This document shows positions 1 through 8,484 of a DNA stretch of 64,000 nt, one piece after another; position 1 is the first letter of the stretch, and each line of letters begins with the position of its first letter. This DNA is from Morganella morganii. GTDB lineage: Bacteria; Pseudomonadota; Gammaproteobacteria; Enterobacterales; Enterobacteriaceae. A program made the position numbers and the translations under genes. The notes beneath the pieces were generated by a model, which saw only the letters and a list, made by a program, of their open reading frames with translations, did no database searches and was not told the DNA's origin. The stretch spans positions 2,619,703 to 2,683,702 of the forward strand of contig NZ_NRQY01000001.1 of the NCBI RefSeq assembly GCF_003996855.1, written 5' to 3'.

Positions 1-1
1 C

Positions 2-517
2 TGGATGGCGGTGCCGTATCTGGCCGCTGCCGTGGCCGGGATTGTCACTATCGCCGTCCTCAGCCTCTATTCCGCCAGTCTCAATCTGCTGAGTATGGGG
101 ATCAAACTCAAACAGCGCACCGCCGTTGCTCTCGATGGCGTGATTGTGCTGGCGATCGCGATTTATGTTCTGTTTGTTTCCGGTGATTTCCTCGGGCCGT
201 TTATTTCATTCCTGGTCTTCTGCGGGCTGTTTCTGGCATCCTGGGCGGCGATTTTTATCACCGATTACTACTGCAAACACAAAACCGCCGGTTACGATGA
301 AGTTTCGCTCTACGGCGACACCGGGGTTATCCTGCCGACGTTTCTGTGCTGGCTGGGCGGCTCAGTTGCCGGGCTGCTGGTCACCAACACCGGCTTTATT
401 AACGGGCCGTTTGCCACCGGTGTGTTTGAAAATTCCAGTCTGGGGCTGTTTGTCTCCTTCCTGGTGAGCATGGCGGCGTACCGCCTGACACTGATGATGA
501 AACCGGCACGGAGTTAA
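2..517 (+). CDS. NCS1-family purine/cytosine-type permease, C-terminal part
   Basis: The reading frame is already open at the window edge, so only the last ~171 residues are present. They form about five hydrophobic helices separated by short loops, ending in a short basic tail. The pattern of Gly-rich helices and the loop with KTAGYDEVSLYGDTG resembles the C-terminal half of NCS1 nucleobase/cofactor permeases (CodB/PucI type), which carry purines, cytosine, allantoin or thiamine with H+ or Na+. Substrate cannot be told from this part. It lies 9 bases upstream of a YegV-like kinase on the same strand, so permease and kinase probably form an uptake and phosphorylation unit for a nucleoside-like compound. 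Confidence 0.7.
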   Translation, partial: WMAVPYLAAAVAGIVTIAVLSLYSASLNLLSMGIKLKQRTAVALDGVIVLAIAIYVLFVSGDFLGPFISFLVFCGLFLASWAAIFITDYYCKHKTAGYDEVSLYGDTGVILPTFLCWLGGSVAGLLVTNTGFINGPFATGVFENSSLGLFVSFLVSMAAYRLTLMMKPARS

Positions 518-526
518 TCTGACCTG

Positions 527-1483
527 ATGGATGTAACGTTACTGACACCACAGCGCCCGGTCGTGGTTATCGGCGCAGCTTTCGGCGATGTGATGCTGGA
601 AGTGAATGCACTGCCGCGCAGCGGGGATGATATCAGCGCCCTGCCGCTCGGGCAGCAGATCGGCGGTTGCGCCTTTAACGTCGCCCGCGCCCTGAGCCGT
701 CTCGGTATTGTGCCGGTCAACGGCATTCCCGCCGGCAACGGCAGCTGGGGAAAACAGGTCGTTGCCGCGATGGAAAAGGAAAACCTGCCGGTTCTGCTGC
801 GCCATCAGTTGCACGATAACGGCTGGTGTCTGGCACTGGTGGAAGAGAGTAAAGAGCGCACATTCATCACCATCGAAGGCTGTGAGCAGCACTGGAGTGA
901 GGAGTTGCTGGCACAAATTCCGGTGCCGGATAATGCCCTGATTTATGTTTCCGGTTATGAGCTGGTCAGCCCGGAAAGTGCACCGCTGCGTAACTGGCTG
1001 CTGGCGCAGAGTGAGGATAAAACCCTGTTTGCGGATTTCGGTCCGCGTCTGCGGGACATTGATCCGGACTTTATTGAACAGCTGCTGGCGAAAAAACCGC
1101 TGCTGACCGTCAACCGTGATGAGCTGGCACAGCTTAATCCGCGTGGCGGCAAGCAGTCTGATATACAGACAGACGATGCACAGGCGTTTGCCGACAGCTA
1201 CGGTCTGCCGCTGATCGCGCGCTTTGATAAAGAAGGCGCCGTAGTGTGTCAGCCGGGACAACAACCGGTAAAAATCCCTGCCTTTACCGTACCGGTGGCC
1301 GATACTATCGCCGCCGGAGACAGCCACTGCGCCGGTGTTCTCGCCGGTCTGGCCTGCGGGCAGCCGCTCACGGATGCCGTCCGGATCGGTAACGCGGTTG
1401 CCGCCATTGTGGTCAGCCGTCCCGGGTCTGACGGCGCCCCCACCCGCACTGAACTGAGTGATTTTTTACATCATCACCCCTGA
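527..1483 (+). CDS. yegV: PfkB-family sugar/nucleoside kinase, YegV-like
   Basis: A 318-residue cytoplasmic kinase of the ribokinase/PfkB family. Near residues 46-55 is the first signature (QQIGGCAFNVARAL). Near residues 260-266 is the second (DTIAAGDSHCAG), whose Asp is the catalytic base in the family; the usual GAGD is AAGD here. Blocks such as NGWCLALVE, SGYELVSP and DFGPR agree closely with E. coli YegV as I recall it. YegV sits beside a nucleoside permease in E. coli, whereas here the partner is an NCS1 permease. The substrate is unknown; a ribonucleoside or sugar is inferred. A strong terminator follows, closing the unit. Confidence 0.75.
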   Translation: MDVTLLTPQRPVVVIGAAFGDVMLEVNALPRSGDDISALPLGQQIGGCAFNVARALSRLGIVPVNGIPAGNGSWGKQVVAAMEKENLPVLLRHQLHDNGWCLALVEESKERTFITIEGCEQHWSEELLAQIPVPDNALIYVSGYELVSPESAPLRNWLLAQSEDKTLFADFGPRLRDIDPDFIEQLLAKKPLLTVNRDELAQLNPRGGKQSDIQTDDAQAFADSYGLPLIARFDKEGAVVCQPGQQPVKIPAFTVPVADTIAAGDSHCAGVLAGLACGQPLTDAVRIGNAVAAIVVSRPGSDGAPTRTELSDFLHHHP

Positions 1484-1520
1484 AACACCGCCCGTTTACC
1501 CGACAGCGATGTTCATTCAG

Positions 1521-1543
1521 CCCCCTGTTTCCGGGGGTTTTTT
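1521..1543 (+). terminator. Rho-independent terminator after yegV
   Basis: CCCCC and GGGGG arms (1521-1525 and 1533-1537) enclose a 7-base loop and are followed by six T. It ends the permease/kinase unit. Confidence 0.85.
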
Positions 1544-1667
1544 ATACGTAATATCCCGTCATTTTCTCTTTTTGCTCACAAAATTCCCGCCGAAAACGTG
1601 CATCACCAAAAATAACAGCCTTTAATCATCCCTGAATTAATATTTTGTATTCGTTACCAAAGGACTG

Positions 1668-2252
1668 ATGATGAAGACCAATATCAAGCCACTCTACGGG
1701 AGCTGGAAAGAGGGTTTCGCCCTGGATAAACACACCGAATGGAGCAAACCACTGGGTGAAAACAGTGCCGGGCACATGCAGTTTGATACAAAGAGAACAG
1801 AAGCGGGTGAAGCACTGTACCAGCTGAAATATAAACAGGACTGGTCGCAGCTTTATCCGCTCGCCAGGTGCCTCGCGGATAACATAAAAATCCGTTTTCC
1901 GGATGTTCATTTTGTCCTTCCCATGCCCGCATCCACCCGCCGTACACGTCAGCCGGTAACAGAAATTGTGCAGATGGTTTCAAAAATAACAGGCCTGCCA
2001 CATTTTGATCATTTGCTGCTGAAAGAATCCGGTGGCACACCGCTCAAAAATCTGACCGGCAGGCAGGAAAAACTGGATGCCATCGGTGAACGCTTTTCTG
2101 TTTTTGATCAAATCCAAAATGACGGATGCTGGAAGGTCGTGGTGATAGATGACATTTACCATACCGGTGCGTCGTTAGAGTCGGCCTGTCAAGTTCTTCG
2201 CGGTTATAGTAAAGTGAATAAGATTTATGTGGCTACACTCACCCGGAGATAG
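1668..2252 (+). CDS. ComF-like phosphoribosyltransferase-fold protein
   Basis: A 194-residue soluble protein. Near residues 160-172 is VVVIDDIYHTGAS, which fits the PRPP-binding loop of type I phosphoribosyltransferases (hydrophobic strand, two acidic residues, TG[AT]S). An upstream VLPMPASTRRTRQP segment resembles the ComF-type pyrophosphate loop. The N-terminal ~70 residues show no known domain. The start at 1668 has a close AGGA; 1671 (second Met) is spaced better. The next gene, a SLOG-fold protein, begins 2 bases after the stop, so the two are surely co-transcribed. Base or ligand unknown. The pairing of a PRPP enzyme with a nucleotide-sensing fold suggests nucleotide signalling or stress/defence, which is inference only. 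Confidence 0.7.
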   Translation: MMKTNIKPLYGSWKEGFALDKHTEWSKPLGENSAGHMQFDTKRTEAGEALYQLKYKQDWSQLYPLARCLADNIKIRFPDVHFVLPMPASTRRTRQPVTEIVQMVSKITGLPHFDHLLLKESGGTPLKNLTGRQEKLDAIGERFSVFDQIQNDGCWKVVVIDDIYHTGASLESACQVLRGYSKVNKIYVATLTRR

Positions 2253-2254
2253 GC

Positions 2255-2812
2255 ATGACGACGATTTTCGTCGCAGGATCGATAAAAATTAAAGTATTAG
2301 ACCCTCTGGTCACTGAACGACTGCAAAAAATAGCCGATCGGAATCTCCGTATTATTGTCGGTGATGCCGCAGGTGCAGATTCAGCCGTTCAGCAATTTCT
2401 GAAACAAACCGGTTATGATCATGTCACCGTCTTCAGCAGTTCCCCGGTACCGAGGCACAACACCGGAAACTGGCCTGTACAGGTCACAGAAACCACTTAT
2501 GCACCGGGAAGCAGAGCATTTTTCACGGCCAAAGACCTGGCTATGGCAGCAGAAGCTGATTACGGACTGATGATTTGGGACAGCCGCAGTACCGGTACTC
2601 TCAGTAATGTGTTGGAGTTATTAAATCAAAAAAAATATTCCGTTGTGTTTATCCGGGATAAAAAACAGTTTCTTGTTGTGAAATCCCCGGATCATCTCAG
2701 TGAACTGGTCAGTCATATGCCACCGGACGCTTTTGCCGCTGCTGAGAAAAAAATTCAGCTGTCCGAAAAAATCACACAACTGAAAAACCGGCAAATCACG
2801 CTGTTCAGCTGA
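2255..2812 (+). CDS. SLOG (DprA/YspA-like) Rossmann nucleotide-binding protein
   Basis: A 185-residue soluble protein. The N-terminal strand runs into AGSIKIK, then IIVGDAAGADSAVQ (about residues 33-47), the GDA.GAD motif of the YspA/DUF2493 branch of the SLOG superfamily. The acidic KDLAMAAEADYGLMIWD and SRSTGT stretch (about 92-115) looks like the second ligand-binding loop. SLOG proteins bind or cleave nucleotide derivatives; some are sensors in bacterial conflict systems. The C-terminal ~50 residues are charged and helical. RBS GGAGATAGG precedes the ATG. It ends 2 bases from the convergent chemoreceptor gene. I cannot assign a ligand. Confidence 0.7.
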   Translation: MTTIFVAGSIKIKVLDPLVTERLQKIADRNLRIIVGDAAGADSAVQQFLKQTGYDHVTVFSSSPVPRHNTGNWPVQVTETTYAPGSRAFFTAKDLAMAAEADYGLMIWDSRSTGTLSNVLELLNQKKYSVVFIRDKKQFLVVKSPDHLSELVSHMPPDAFAAAEKKIQLSEKITQLKNRQITLFS

Positions 2813-2814
2813 TA

Positions 2815-3876
2815 TCAGTAACTAATCGATGCCAGCAGATCATCAATATTCTCAATCACTTCCCGGCTGGCGTCTTCCATCGCGGATAAATGCAGTTCCT
2901 CATCATGAAGCGAGCCCTGCGCCCTGGCTTCCAGCGCCAGACGTCCGGAGAGGTGCACCAGCCGGTGCGGTCTTTCCAGTTTACGGTAAGCATCATGACC
3001 GATAAACCGCTGCCCTTCGTTCGCGTAATACCATTTTCCCAGACGGCATTGTGTGTGGTCATTAACAGATAAGTCAGCATTTCCGTCCAGAAGACGGCGG
3101 TAGATATCCCCTTTCCAGATAACGTGATCCAGCTTGACGGTATTCAGAAATTGCTGCACCGCCACAAACCGGATGATCGCCTCCATCCGCGAGGAACTCG
3201 TGATCATATTCTGTAAGCGATCTTCCGCCTGAACCGCAATATCACGGATGCTGCACACCAGCTTCTGATTATCTTCCGCATCAGTATGAATGGCTTTGGC
3301 ATGTGATTTAATTTTGCCGGTAAATGTGGTGATATTGACGGCTTCGTCCTGAATTTCACCGGATAACTGTTTTATTTCCCGGGCAATAACAGAAAACCCG
3401 GCCCCCCGGCTGCCGACATGAGAAGCTTCAATCGCTGAGTTAACCGCCAGCAGATTAGTCTGGTTGGCAAGACGCTCGATATTATTAATATTCTGATTAA
3501 TCTGCCCCAGCACAGAGACCAGTTTCTGTGTGTAATCAAGCCCTTTATCTGCGTGCTCACTGATATCATCCAGCACACTGCACAATTCCTGCATATAACG
3601 GCGTGTTTCACTGTTATGCAGCGCGATTTCATCCAGTGTGCCCTGCTCCCCCGCCAGGCGGGTGCCGGAATCCAGCAACGAGTTGCGGATAATTTCTATC
3701 GCCGCTATACCGTCCAGCAAATGACGGCACAAAATTTCGCCGTGATAGTGTTTTTGTTCATCCGCATTTTCCGTCATCGCGCTTTCTGCCTGCTCCGGAA
3801 AAAGATCCGGTACCTCCCGGAAAACAGCAGGCTGATTTTTTCGCATAAATGTCCATTTTTTCATTATATTCAGCAT
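2815..3876 (-). CDS. Soluble methyl-accepting chemotaxis protein with CZB zinc-binding domain
   Basis: A 353-residue chemoreceptor with no transmembrane or periplasmic part, so cytoplasmic. Residues ~100-230 form the coiled-coil signalling region, with the hairpin tip around ERLANQTNLLAVNSAIEASH and RGAGFSVIAREIKQLS, which contacts CheA/CheW. Residues ~245-340 match a CZB domain: DHVIWK, CRLGKWYY and a PHRLVH segment supply the three His and one Cys that bind zinc in this family. CZB receptors sense zinc or hypochlorous acid through the Cys; that role is transferred from the family. RBS GGGAG precedes the ATG. Confidence 0.85.
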   Translation of the reverse strand: MLNIMKKWTFMRKNQPAVFREVPDLFPEQAESAMTENADEQKHYHGEILCRHLLDGIAAIEIIRNSLLDSGTRLAGEQGTLDEIALHNSETRRYMQELCSVLDDISEHADKGLDYTQKLVSVLGQINQNINNIERLANQTNLLAVNSAIEASHVGSRGAGFSVIAREIKQLSGEIQDEAVNITTFTGKIKSHAKAIHTDAEDNQKLVCSIRDIAVQAEDRLQNMITSSSRMEAIIRFVAVQQFLNTVKLDHVIWKGDIYRRLLDGNADLSVNDHTQCRLGKWYYANEGQRFIGHDAYRKLERPHRLVHLSGRLALEARAQGSLHDEELHLSAMEDASREVIENIDDLLASISY

Positions 3877-3992
3877 GTCGCTCCCGCTTCAGACAGATAA
3901 CACCAACTCAGAGAAATAGCGCAGATTGCCGCCAGAGACAGATTTACTATCGGCGGGGAAAACGGAGGCTTTATGCGGACGGCGGGAAGTAA

Positions 3993-4026
3993 TAAAAAAG
4001 GCAGCGGATCTTATCAATCCGCTGCC
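3993..4026 (-). terminator. Terminator after gntU
   Basis: Ten-base arms GGCAGCGGAT and ATCCGCTGCC with a 7-base loop; read on the minus strand the hairpin is followed by TTTTTT. It lies just downstream of the gntU stop. Confidence 0.85.
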
Positions 4027-4047
4027 CTGAGAGAAAAAACAGGGGTG

Positions 4048-5385
4048 TTACAGGAAAGCGAAGAACAGCATACCGACGATGGCTCCGGTGGTGCCCAGGA
4101 TAGTTTCCATCAGCGTCCAGGTCTTCAGGGTCTGTGCTTCGGTGGCACCGGTAAATTTCCCGAACAGCCAGAAACCGGAATCGTTCACGTGACTCAGCAC
4201 AATAGATCCGCCCGCGATACAGACAGACAACGCAGCCAGTTGTGCGCCGGAATAGCCCAACTCACCGATAACCGGTAATACCAGACCAACAGTGGTCAGG
4301 CAGGCAACAGTTGCGGAGCCCTGAATCACACGGACAGCGGCAGAGAGAATAAAGCAGGCAGCGGCAATCGGCAGCCCCGCACCAATCAGTGCTTCACCCA
4401 GTGCAGGCCCCACACCGGAGTCCACCAGCACCTGTTTGAACACACCACCGGCACCGGTCACCAGCAGGATAATCCCCGCAGGCTGGATGGCGGCAGAACA
4501 GATTTCCATCACTTTATTGCGGCTCATGCCACGGCGGATTGCCAGGCCGTAAATCGCCACCAGACAGGCAATCAGAATCGCCAGGAACGGGTGTCCGATA
4601 AACACCAGCCAGGCGTGAAGCTTTGAATCCGGGTCCACCATCGGCGCAGCAATGGTTTTCAGACCGACCAGCACCAGCGGGAACAGTACCAGTGCCAGGC
4701 TCAGACCAAATGACGGCATTTTACTCTGCCCGAGAGCCGGTTCAGTCAGGTCTTTCGGCAGCTCCAGTGTGACGAACTTACTGATAAAGTTACCGAACAG
4801 CGGCCCGGCCAGAATCATACCCGGGATCGCCGCACACAGACCGATAAGGATCATCCAGCCGAAATCCGCATTCATCTGATCTGCCAGCAGCATCGGAGTC
4901 GGTCCCGGCAGCAGGAAACAGGCGGCGGCGGCCACACCGGCAAACAGCGGGATAGCCAGACGCACCACGTTACCGCCGGTCCGGCGGGCAACCGCGAAGA
5001 CCACGCCAATCAGCAGCACAATCGCCACATCAAAGAACAGCGGCAGTGCACAGATAAGCCCGGCGATCCCCAGCGCGTAATGCGCCCGTTTCTCACCAAA
5101 GGACTTAAGCAGCTTAATCGCGATCTGGTCGAGTGCACCGGTTTCATGGAGAATTTTTCCGAACATCGCCCCGAGTGCAACCACTATCGCGAGGAAACCA
5201 AGTGTCCCGCCCATCCCGTCCTGCATGGTTTGTGTAATCTGCTCCAGCGGCATCCCGGAGAAAATACCTGCACCGATAGCCACAATCATCAGCGCCACGA
5301 ATGCGTGCAGCCTCGCCACCATCACCAGGAACAGCAGCAGTAATACCGACCCGGCAGCGGTTAACACCAGGGTTAATGTTGTCAT
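4048..5385 (-). CDS. gntU: Gluconate:H+ symporter GntU
   Basis: A 445-residue inner-membrane protein of about 12-14 helices from the GntP family. Its N-terminus (MTTLTLVLTA) and internal blocks such as GGTLGFLAIVVALGAMFGKI and SHVNDSGFWLFGKFTGATEAQT follow E. coli GntU (446 aa) nearly throughout. It imports gluconate for phosphorylation by GntK. The ATG overlaps the gntK stop by 4 bases, giving translational coupling. With gntR and gntK it reproduces the E. coli gntRKU cluster, repressed by GntR until gluconate is present. Confidence 0.93.
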   Translation of the reverse strand: MTTLTLVLTAAGSVLLLLFLVMVARLHAFVALMIVAIGAGIFSGMPLEQITQTMQDGMGGTLGFLAIVVALGAMFGKILHETGALDQIAIKLLKSFGEKRAHYALGIAGLICALPLFFDVAIVLLIGVVFAVARRTGGNVVRLAIPLFAGVAAAACFLLPGPTPMLLADQMNADFGWMILIGLCAAIPGMILAGPLFGNFISKFVTLELPKDLTEPALGQSKMPSFGLSLALVLFPLVLVGLKTIAAPMVDPDSKLHAWLVFIGHPFLAILIACLVAIYGLAIRRGMSRNKVMEICSAAIQPAGIILLVTGAGGVFKQVLVDSGVGPALGEALIGAGLPIAAACFILSAAVRVIQGSATVACLTTVGLVLPVIGELGYSGAQLAALSVCIAGGSIVLSHVNDSGFWLFGKFTGATEAQTLKTWTLMETILGTTGAIVGMLFFAFL

Positions 5386-5924
5386 GACTGATCTCCGGAA
5401 ACCTGTCTGATAATCTGTACCGCGCCCGCAATCACACCCTCAAGCGGCGGCTGAATGTCCAGCACCTGCACATCCTGCTCTTCAGCAGTGTCCGGTGCCT
5501 CTAATGTATCGAACTGCGTGATCAGCATTTCCGGTTTAAAGAAATGCCCTTTACGGGCTTTCAGGCGGCTTTCGATCAGATCAAAATCCCCTTTCAGCCA
5601 GATAAATGACAGATTTTTGTTCTGACGGCGCAGGATATCGCGGTAGCTTTTTTTCAGCGCCGAACAGACAATCACCGAGAGTTCATTGGTTCGCTGCATG
5701 GCAAAAATCGCGTCGTTGATGGCTTTCAGCCACGGTTCACGATCGGCATCATTCAGCGGGTGCCCGGCCGCCATTTTTTCGATGTTGGCACGCGGATGCA
5801 GGTAATCCCCGTCCAGAAAGGCCGCATTCAGCCCGGTTGCAACCCCGTTAGCCACAGCGGATTTTCCGCAGCCGGAAACCCCCATCAAAACAAAGGCGTG
5901 ATGTGGTTTTTGGCTATCACTCAT
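5382..5924 (-). CDS. gntK: Gluconokinase
   Basis: Phosphorylates gluconate to 6-phosphogluconate with ATP, feeding the Entner-Doudoroff and pentose phosphate routes. The 180-residue protein has a P-loop near residues 15-22 (GVSGCGKS), then FLDGDYLHP and the family block NIEKMAAGHPLNDADREPWL, followed by SALKKSYRDILR. The start at 5924 was chosen over the longer frame because RBS AGAGGAA lies 7 bases upstream and the protein then has the usual length. Two GntR operators lie immediately upstream of the start. Confidence 0.95.
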   Translation of the reverse strand: MSDSQKPHHAFVLMGVSGCGKSAVANGVATGLNAAFLDGDYLHPRANIEKMAAGHPLNDADREPWLKAINDAIFAMQRTNELSVIVCSALKKSYRDILRRQNKNLSFIWLKGDFDLIESRLKARKGHFFKPEMLITQFDTLEAPDTAEEQDVQVLDIQPPLEGVIAGAVQIIRQVSGDQS

Positions 5925-5960
5925 AACAATTCCTCTTATGCGGTCATTATCACCGGATAT

Positions 5961-5987
5961 GTTACCGGTAACTATTACCGGTAACAT
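5961..5987 (-). promoter_or_regulatory. Two GntR operators in front of gntK
   Basis: Two copies of the palindrome TTACCGGTAA (cores at 5962-5971 and 5975-5984) lie 35-65 bases upstream of the gntK start. ATGTTACCGGTAACAT is the known GntR/LacI-type operator core. Close spacing would let a GntR dimer pair shut the gntKU promoter. Confidence 0.85.
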
Positions 5988-6094
5988 TACCAACGGATAT
6001 GGTTACAATGCAATCAAACACTGTTTTCAGATGAATAAATTGTGACAGTTATCTCAAACGAAATTCCTGTCACATCAGGAAGGGCCGGGAGCCG

Positions 6095-7090
6095 TTAAAT
6101 ACTCTCTCCCGGTAATAATTCGAAGCCGACATCGATTATCTGCTGAGGAGGCAGTTCGCCGCGCAGACGCGCCAGCAGCACTTCTGCCGCACGGCGTCCC
6201 ATCAGGTCACGAGGAGTGAGGACACTGGCCAGTTTCGGGGTCATCACACGACCGACATCATGGCCGTGGAACCCGGCAACCGCCAGATCCTGCGGGATGC
6301 GGATCCCGAGGCGCTGACACTCAAAAATAGCGCCGATAGCGAGGTCATCGTTGGTACAGAACAGTCCGTCAGCATCCGGGTAATCGGCTCTGACCTGGTG
6401 CAGTTGTCCCGCCCCGAGCGAATAGGATGAGCTTTCCTGCGTCATCACATTACCCGGCTCAAGTCCCGCATCCCGCATAGCCTGCTCATAACCCTGAAGA
6501 CGCATGAAGGTCCGTTCGTCATGACGTGCGCCGAGGTAAATCACCCTGCGGCAGCCGCGTGCAATCATCGCCTGTGTCATTTCAAAAGCTGCTCGCCGGT
6601 TATCCAGCCCGACGGCGGAATCATAGCAGGGAGACACGCTGTCCATCAGTTCCACCACCGGAATCCCGGCGGTGGCCAGCATTTTCAGAGTGCGCGGAGT
6701 ATGTGTGCGTTCGGCCAGGATCAGGCCGTCGATATTGTAGGATAACAGGGAGACCAGACGGTCTTCTTCTTTCTCGGCCAGATAGCCGTAGTGTGCCAGC
6801 ATCGTCTGATAACCGGCTGTATCCGTGATGGTTTCAATACCGCGGATGACTTCCGCGAAGACCTGGTTGGTCAGCGAGGGGAGCAGCACACCAATAGCCC
6901 GGCTGGTGGCATTGGATAAAATATCCGGCACCCGGTTCGGGATATACCCCAGTTCATCCAGGGTACGGGCAATGGTGCCGCGCAGTTTTTCGGAAACCTG
7001 TTCAGGATTACGCAAAAAGCGGCTGATGGTCATTTTGGTTACACCAACGCGGTCAGCCACGTCCTGTAACGAAGGGCGTTTTTTCTTCAT
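6095..7090 (-). CDS. gntR: LacI-family gluconate repressor GntR
   Basis: A 331-residue repressor, the length of E. coli GntR. An N-terminal LacI helix-turn-helix (LQDVADRVGVTKMTISRFLR, about residues 7-26) and hinge (SNATSRAIGVLLPSL) are followed by a periplasmic-binding-like gluconate domain with VVELMDS, FCTNDDLAIGA and AGFHGHDVG, all GntR blocks. The start at 7090 (MKKKRPSLQDV) matches the family; the longer frame adds an unlikely extension. It sits upstream of gntKU on the same strand. Gluconate binding releases the operators at 5961-5987. Confidence 0.95.
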   Translation of the reverse strand: MKKKRPSLQDVADRVGVTKMTISRFLRNPEQVSEKLRGTIARTLDELGYIPNRVPDILSNATSRAIGVLLPSLTNQVFAEVIRGIETITDTAGYQTMLAHYGYLAEKEEDRLVSLLSYNIDGLILAERTHTPRTLKMLATAGIPVVELMDSVSPCYDSAVGLDNRRAAFEMTQAMIARGCRRVIYLGARHDERTFMRLQGYEQAMRDAGLEPGNVMTQESSSYSLGAGQLHQVRADYPDADGLFCTNDDLAIGAIFECQRLGIRIPQDLAVAGFHGHDVGRVMTPKLASVLTPRDLMGRRAAEVLLARLRGELPPQQIIDVGFELLPGESI

Positions 7091-7247
7091 AGTGCTTATC
7101 TTAATACAGACTGGTCTGTGTGTCGTCATATCCGCCGAAATAGCCCGTAGTTATATCGTATTCCGCCCGGGATTTTACCTTATTTTGACTTACTTCCCTA
7201 TTTACCGCTGATTTTATTGACTCACCTCATGCTCTGCGCTAACGTCG

Positions 7248-7271
7248 CGCTATATAACTAAAAACATAACG
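7248..7271. promoter_or_regulatory. ModE-type operator upstream of the uptake operon
   Basis: Half-sites CGCTATATA (7248-7256) and AACATAACG (7263-7271) are separated by 6 bases. The E. coli modA operator has the same 9-6-9 layout (CGTTATATT, spacer, TACATAACG, from memory). It ends 19 bases before the binding-protein ATG, so molybdate-loaded ModE would block transcription or early elongation. A second site at 18755 precedes the receptor gene. Confidence 0.7.
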
Positions 7272-7290
7272 ATAATGACGACTGATTACG

Positions 7291-8373
7291 ATGAGACTCA
7301 ACCGCCTCTGTTCCGGATTCCTTTTCTGCTGCGCACTGCTGCTCTCTTTCCCGGCATTATCTGCCGCGCCGGAAAGCCCTTCTCAGGTATTTATTTATGG
7401 TCAGCTTCCGTCGCCGGAAGCAATTCACCGAGTGGTCAGCAGCGGCCCGCCGACTGATCAGCTGCTGTTTGCGGTTGCCCCGGAAAAACTACCGGGCTTT
7501 GCTTCTCTGTCAGTGAAAAACAGCCCGTATTTTGCCCCCCGCTGGCGCGATCTGCCGGTCACCGGGCGCCTCTCCGGACGCGGCAGTACCCTCTCTCCGG
7601 AAACTCTGCTGGCGCTGGCGCCGGATGTGATTGTTGACAGCGGGCTGACCGATGACACTTACCGTTCACAGGCCGCCCGTTTCAGCCGCCAGACCGGTAT
7701 CCCGTATATCCTGTTGTCCGGAAATCTGACACAAACCCCGGATCTGCTGCGTCAGGCCGGTGCTCTGCTCGGAGAATCAGAACGTACGGAACAGCAGGCA
7801 CAACTGGCCGAAAAATGGCTGCGGGATGCCGCGGCCTTTGCCGGGCGTCAGACACACAAACGCCGTTTTTATCTGGCGCGCGGTGCGAAAGGCCTGCAAA
7901 CCGGTCTGCGCGGCTCCATTCACAGCGAAGCCCCTGAATTACTGGGATTTGAAAATGTCGCGGATGTCCCGGATATGCAGGGGCTGGCAGAAGTCTCTTT
8001 CGAGCAGTTATTGCAGTGGAATCCGGATTTTATTATCGCCCAGGATGCTGTGACGTATGACGCCATTATGCAGGGTGAGGTCTGGCAGAGCCTGGAGGCG
8101 GTGAAGAATAAGCAGGTCTTTTACTATGCCGGGCTGCCGTCCGGCTGGCTCGACAGCCCGCCGGGACTGAACCGGCTGCTGGGGCTGCGCCGCCTTCAGG
8201 CACAATTTGAACCTGAGAGTGCGGATCTGAAAGCAGATACCGGTTTATTTTTCAGTCTGTTTTATCACTCCTGTGGGGAGGTGATCAATATTGCACTAAT
8301 TGAAAAAGGATTGTTATTGGCTGAACGCCTTGATTTTACTGCTTTGGCGGGGAGTTATGCGATTCTGCACTGA
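7291..8373 (+). pseudogene. Metal-chelate ABC transporter binding protein, 3' end displaced by a Mu-like prophage
   Basis: The frame encodes a signal peptide (residues 1-26, cleavage near LSAA) and a class III periplasmic binding fold like BtuF/FhuD, with TLSPETLLALAPDVIVDSG and a C-terminal FEQLLQWNPDFIIA block. Host sequence ends at 8271 (residue 327, FYHS). The last 33 residues are read from the prophage. The missing tail lies at 15163-15213, in frame with FYHS and carrying PLSEAQINSLLSAR and a stop that overlaps the permease start. Rejoined, the protein is about 341 residues. Whether the chimera folds is unknown, but the C-terminal helix is lost and the operon is split by 6.9 kb. Confidence 0.85.
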
Positions 8374-8421
8374 TGAACATGAATTGATTTATTTTATGTT
8401 TTTTTGCATTCTATTCTGCAC
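8289..8421. repeat. Left-end transposase-type binding repeats
   Basis: Three TGCAC-containing sites, TATTGCAC at 8289-8296 and TTCTGCAC at 8363-8370 and 8414-8421, lie in the first 150 bases of the prophage. The reverse-complement motif GTGCAAAA occurs three times at the right end. Several sites per end is the layout of MuA attachment ends. The binding role is inferred. Confidence 0.55.
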
Positions 8422-8484
8422 TCAAGTGATCATCTTTTAGGAGCGTTTAAACGATATTTAAAGGACGATTGAACAGGTATCCAA

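Noticed and set aside
539..1327. 262-residue frame antisense to the yegV-like gene
   Set aside because: Mirror of the kinase codon pattern; no RBS or motif, while the plus-strand kinase is clear.
8272..8373. C-terminal extension of the binding protein as genuine sequence
   Set aside because: It lies inside the prophage; the true tail is found after the right end with the duplicated CACTCC.
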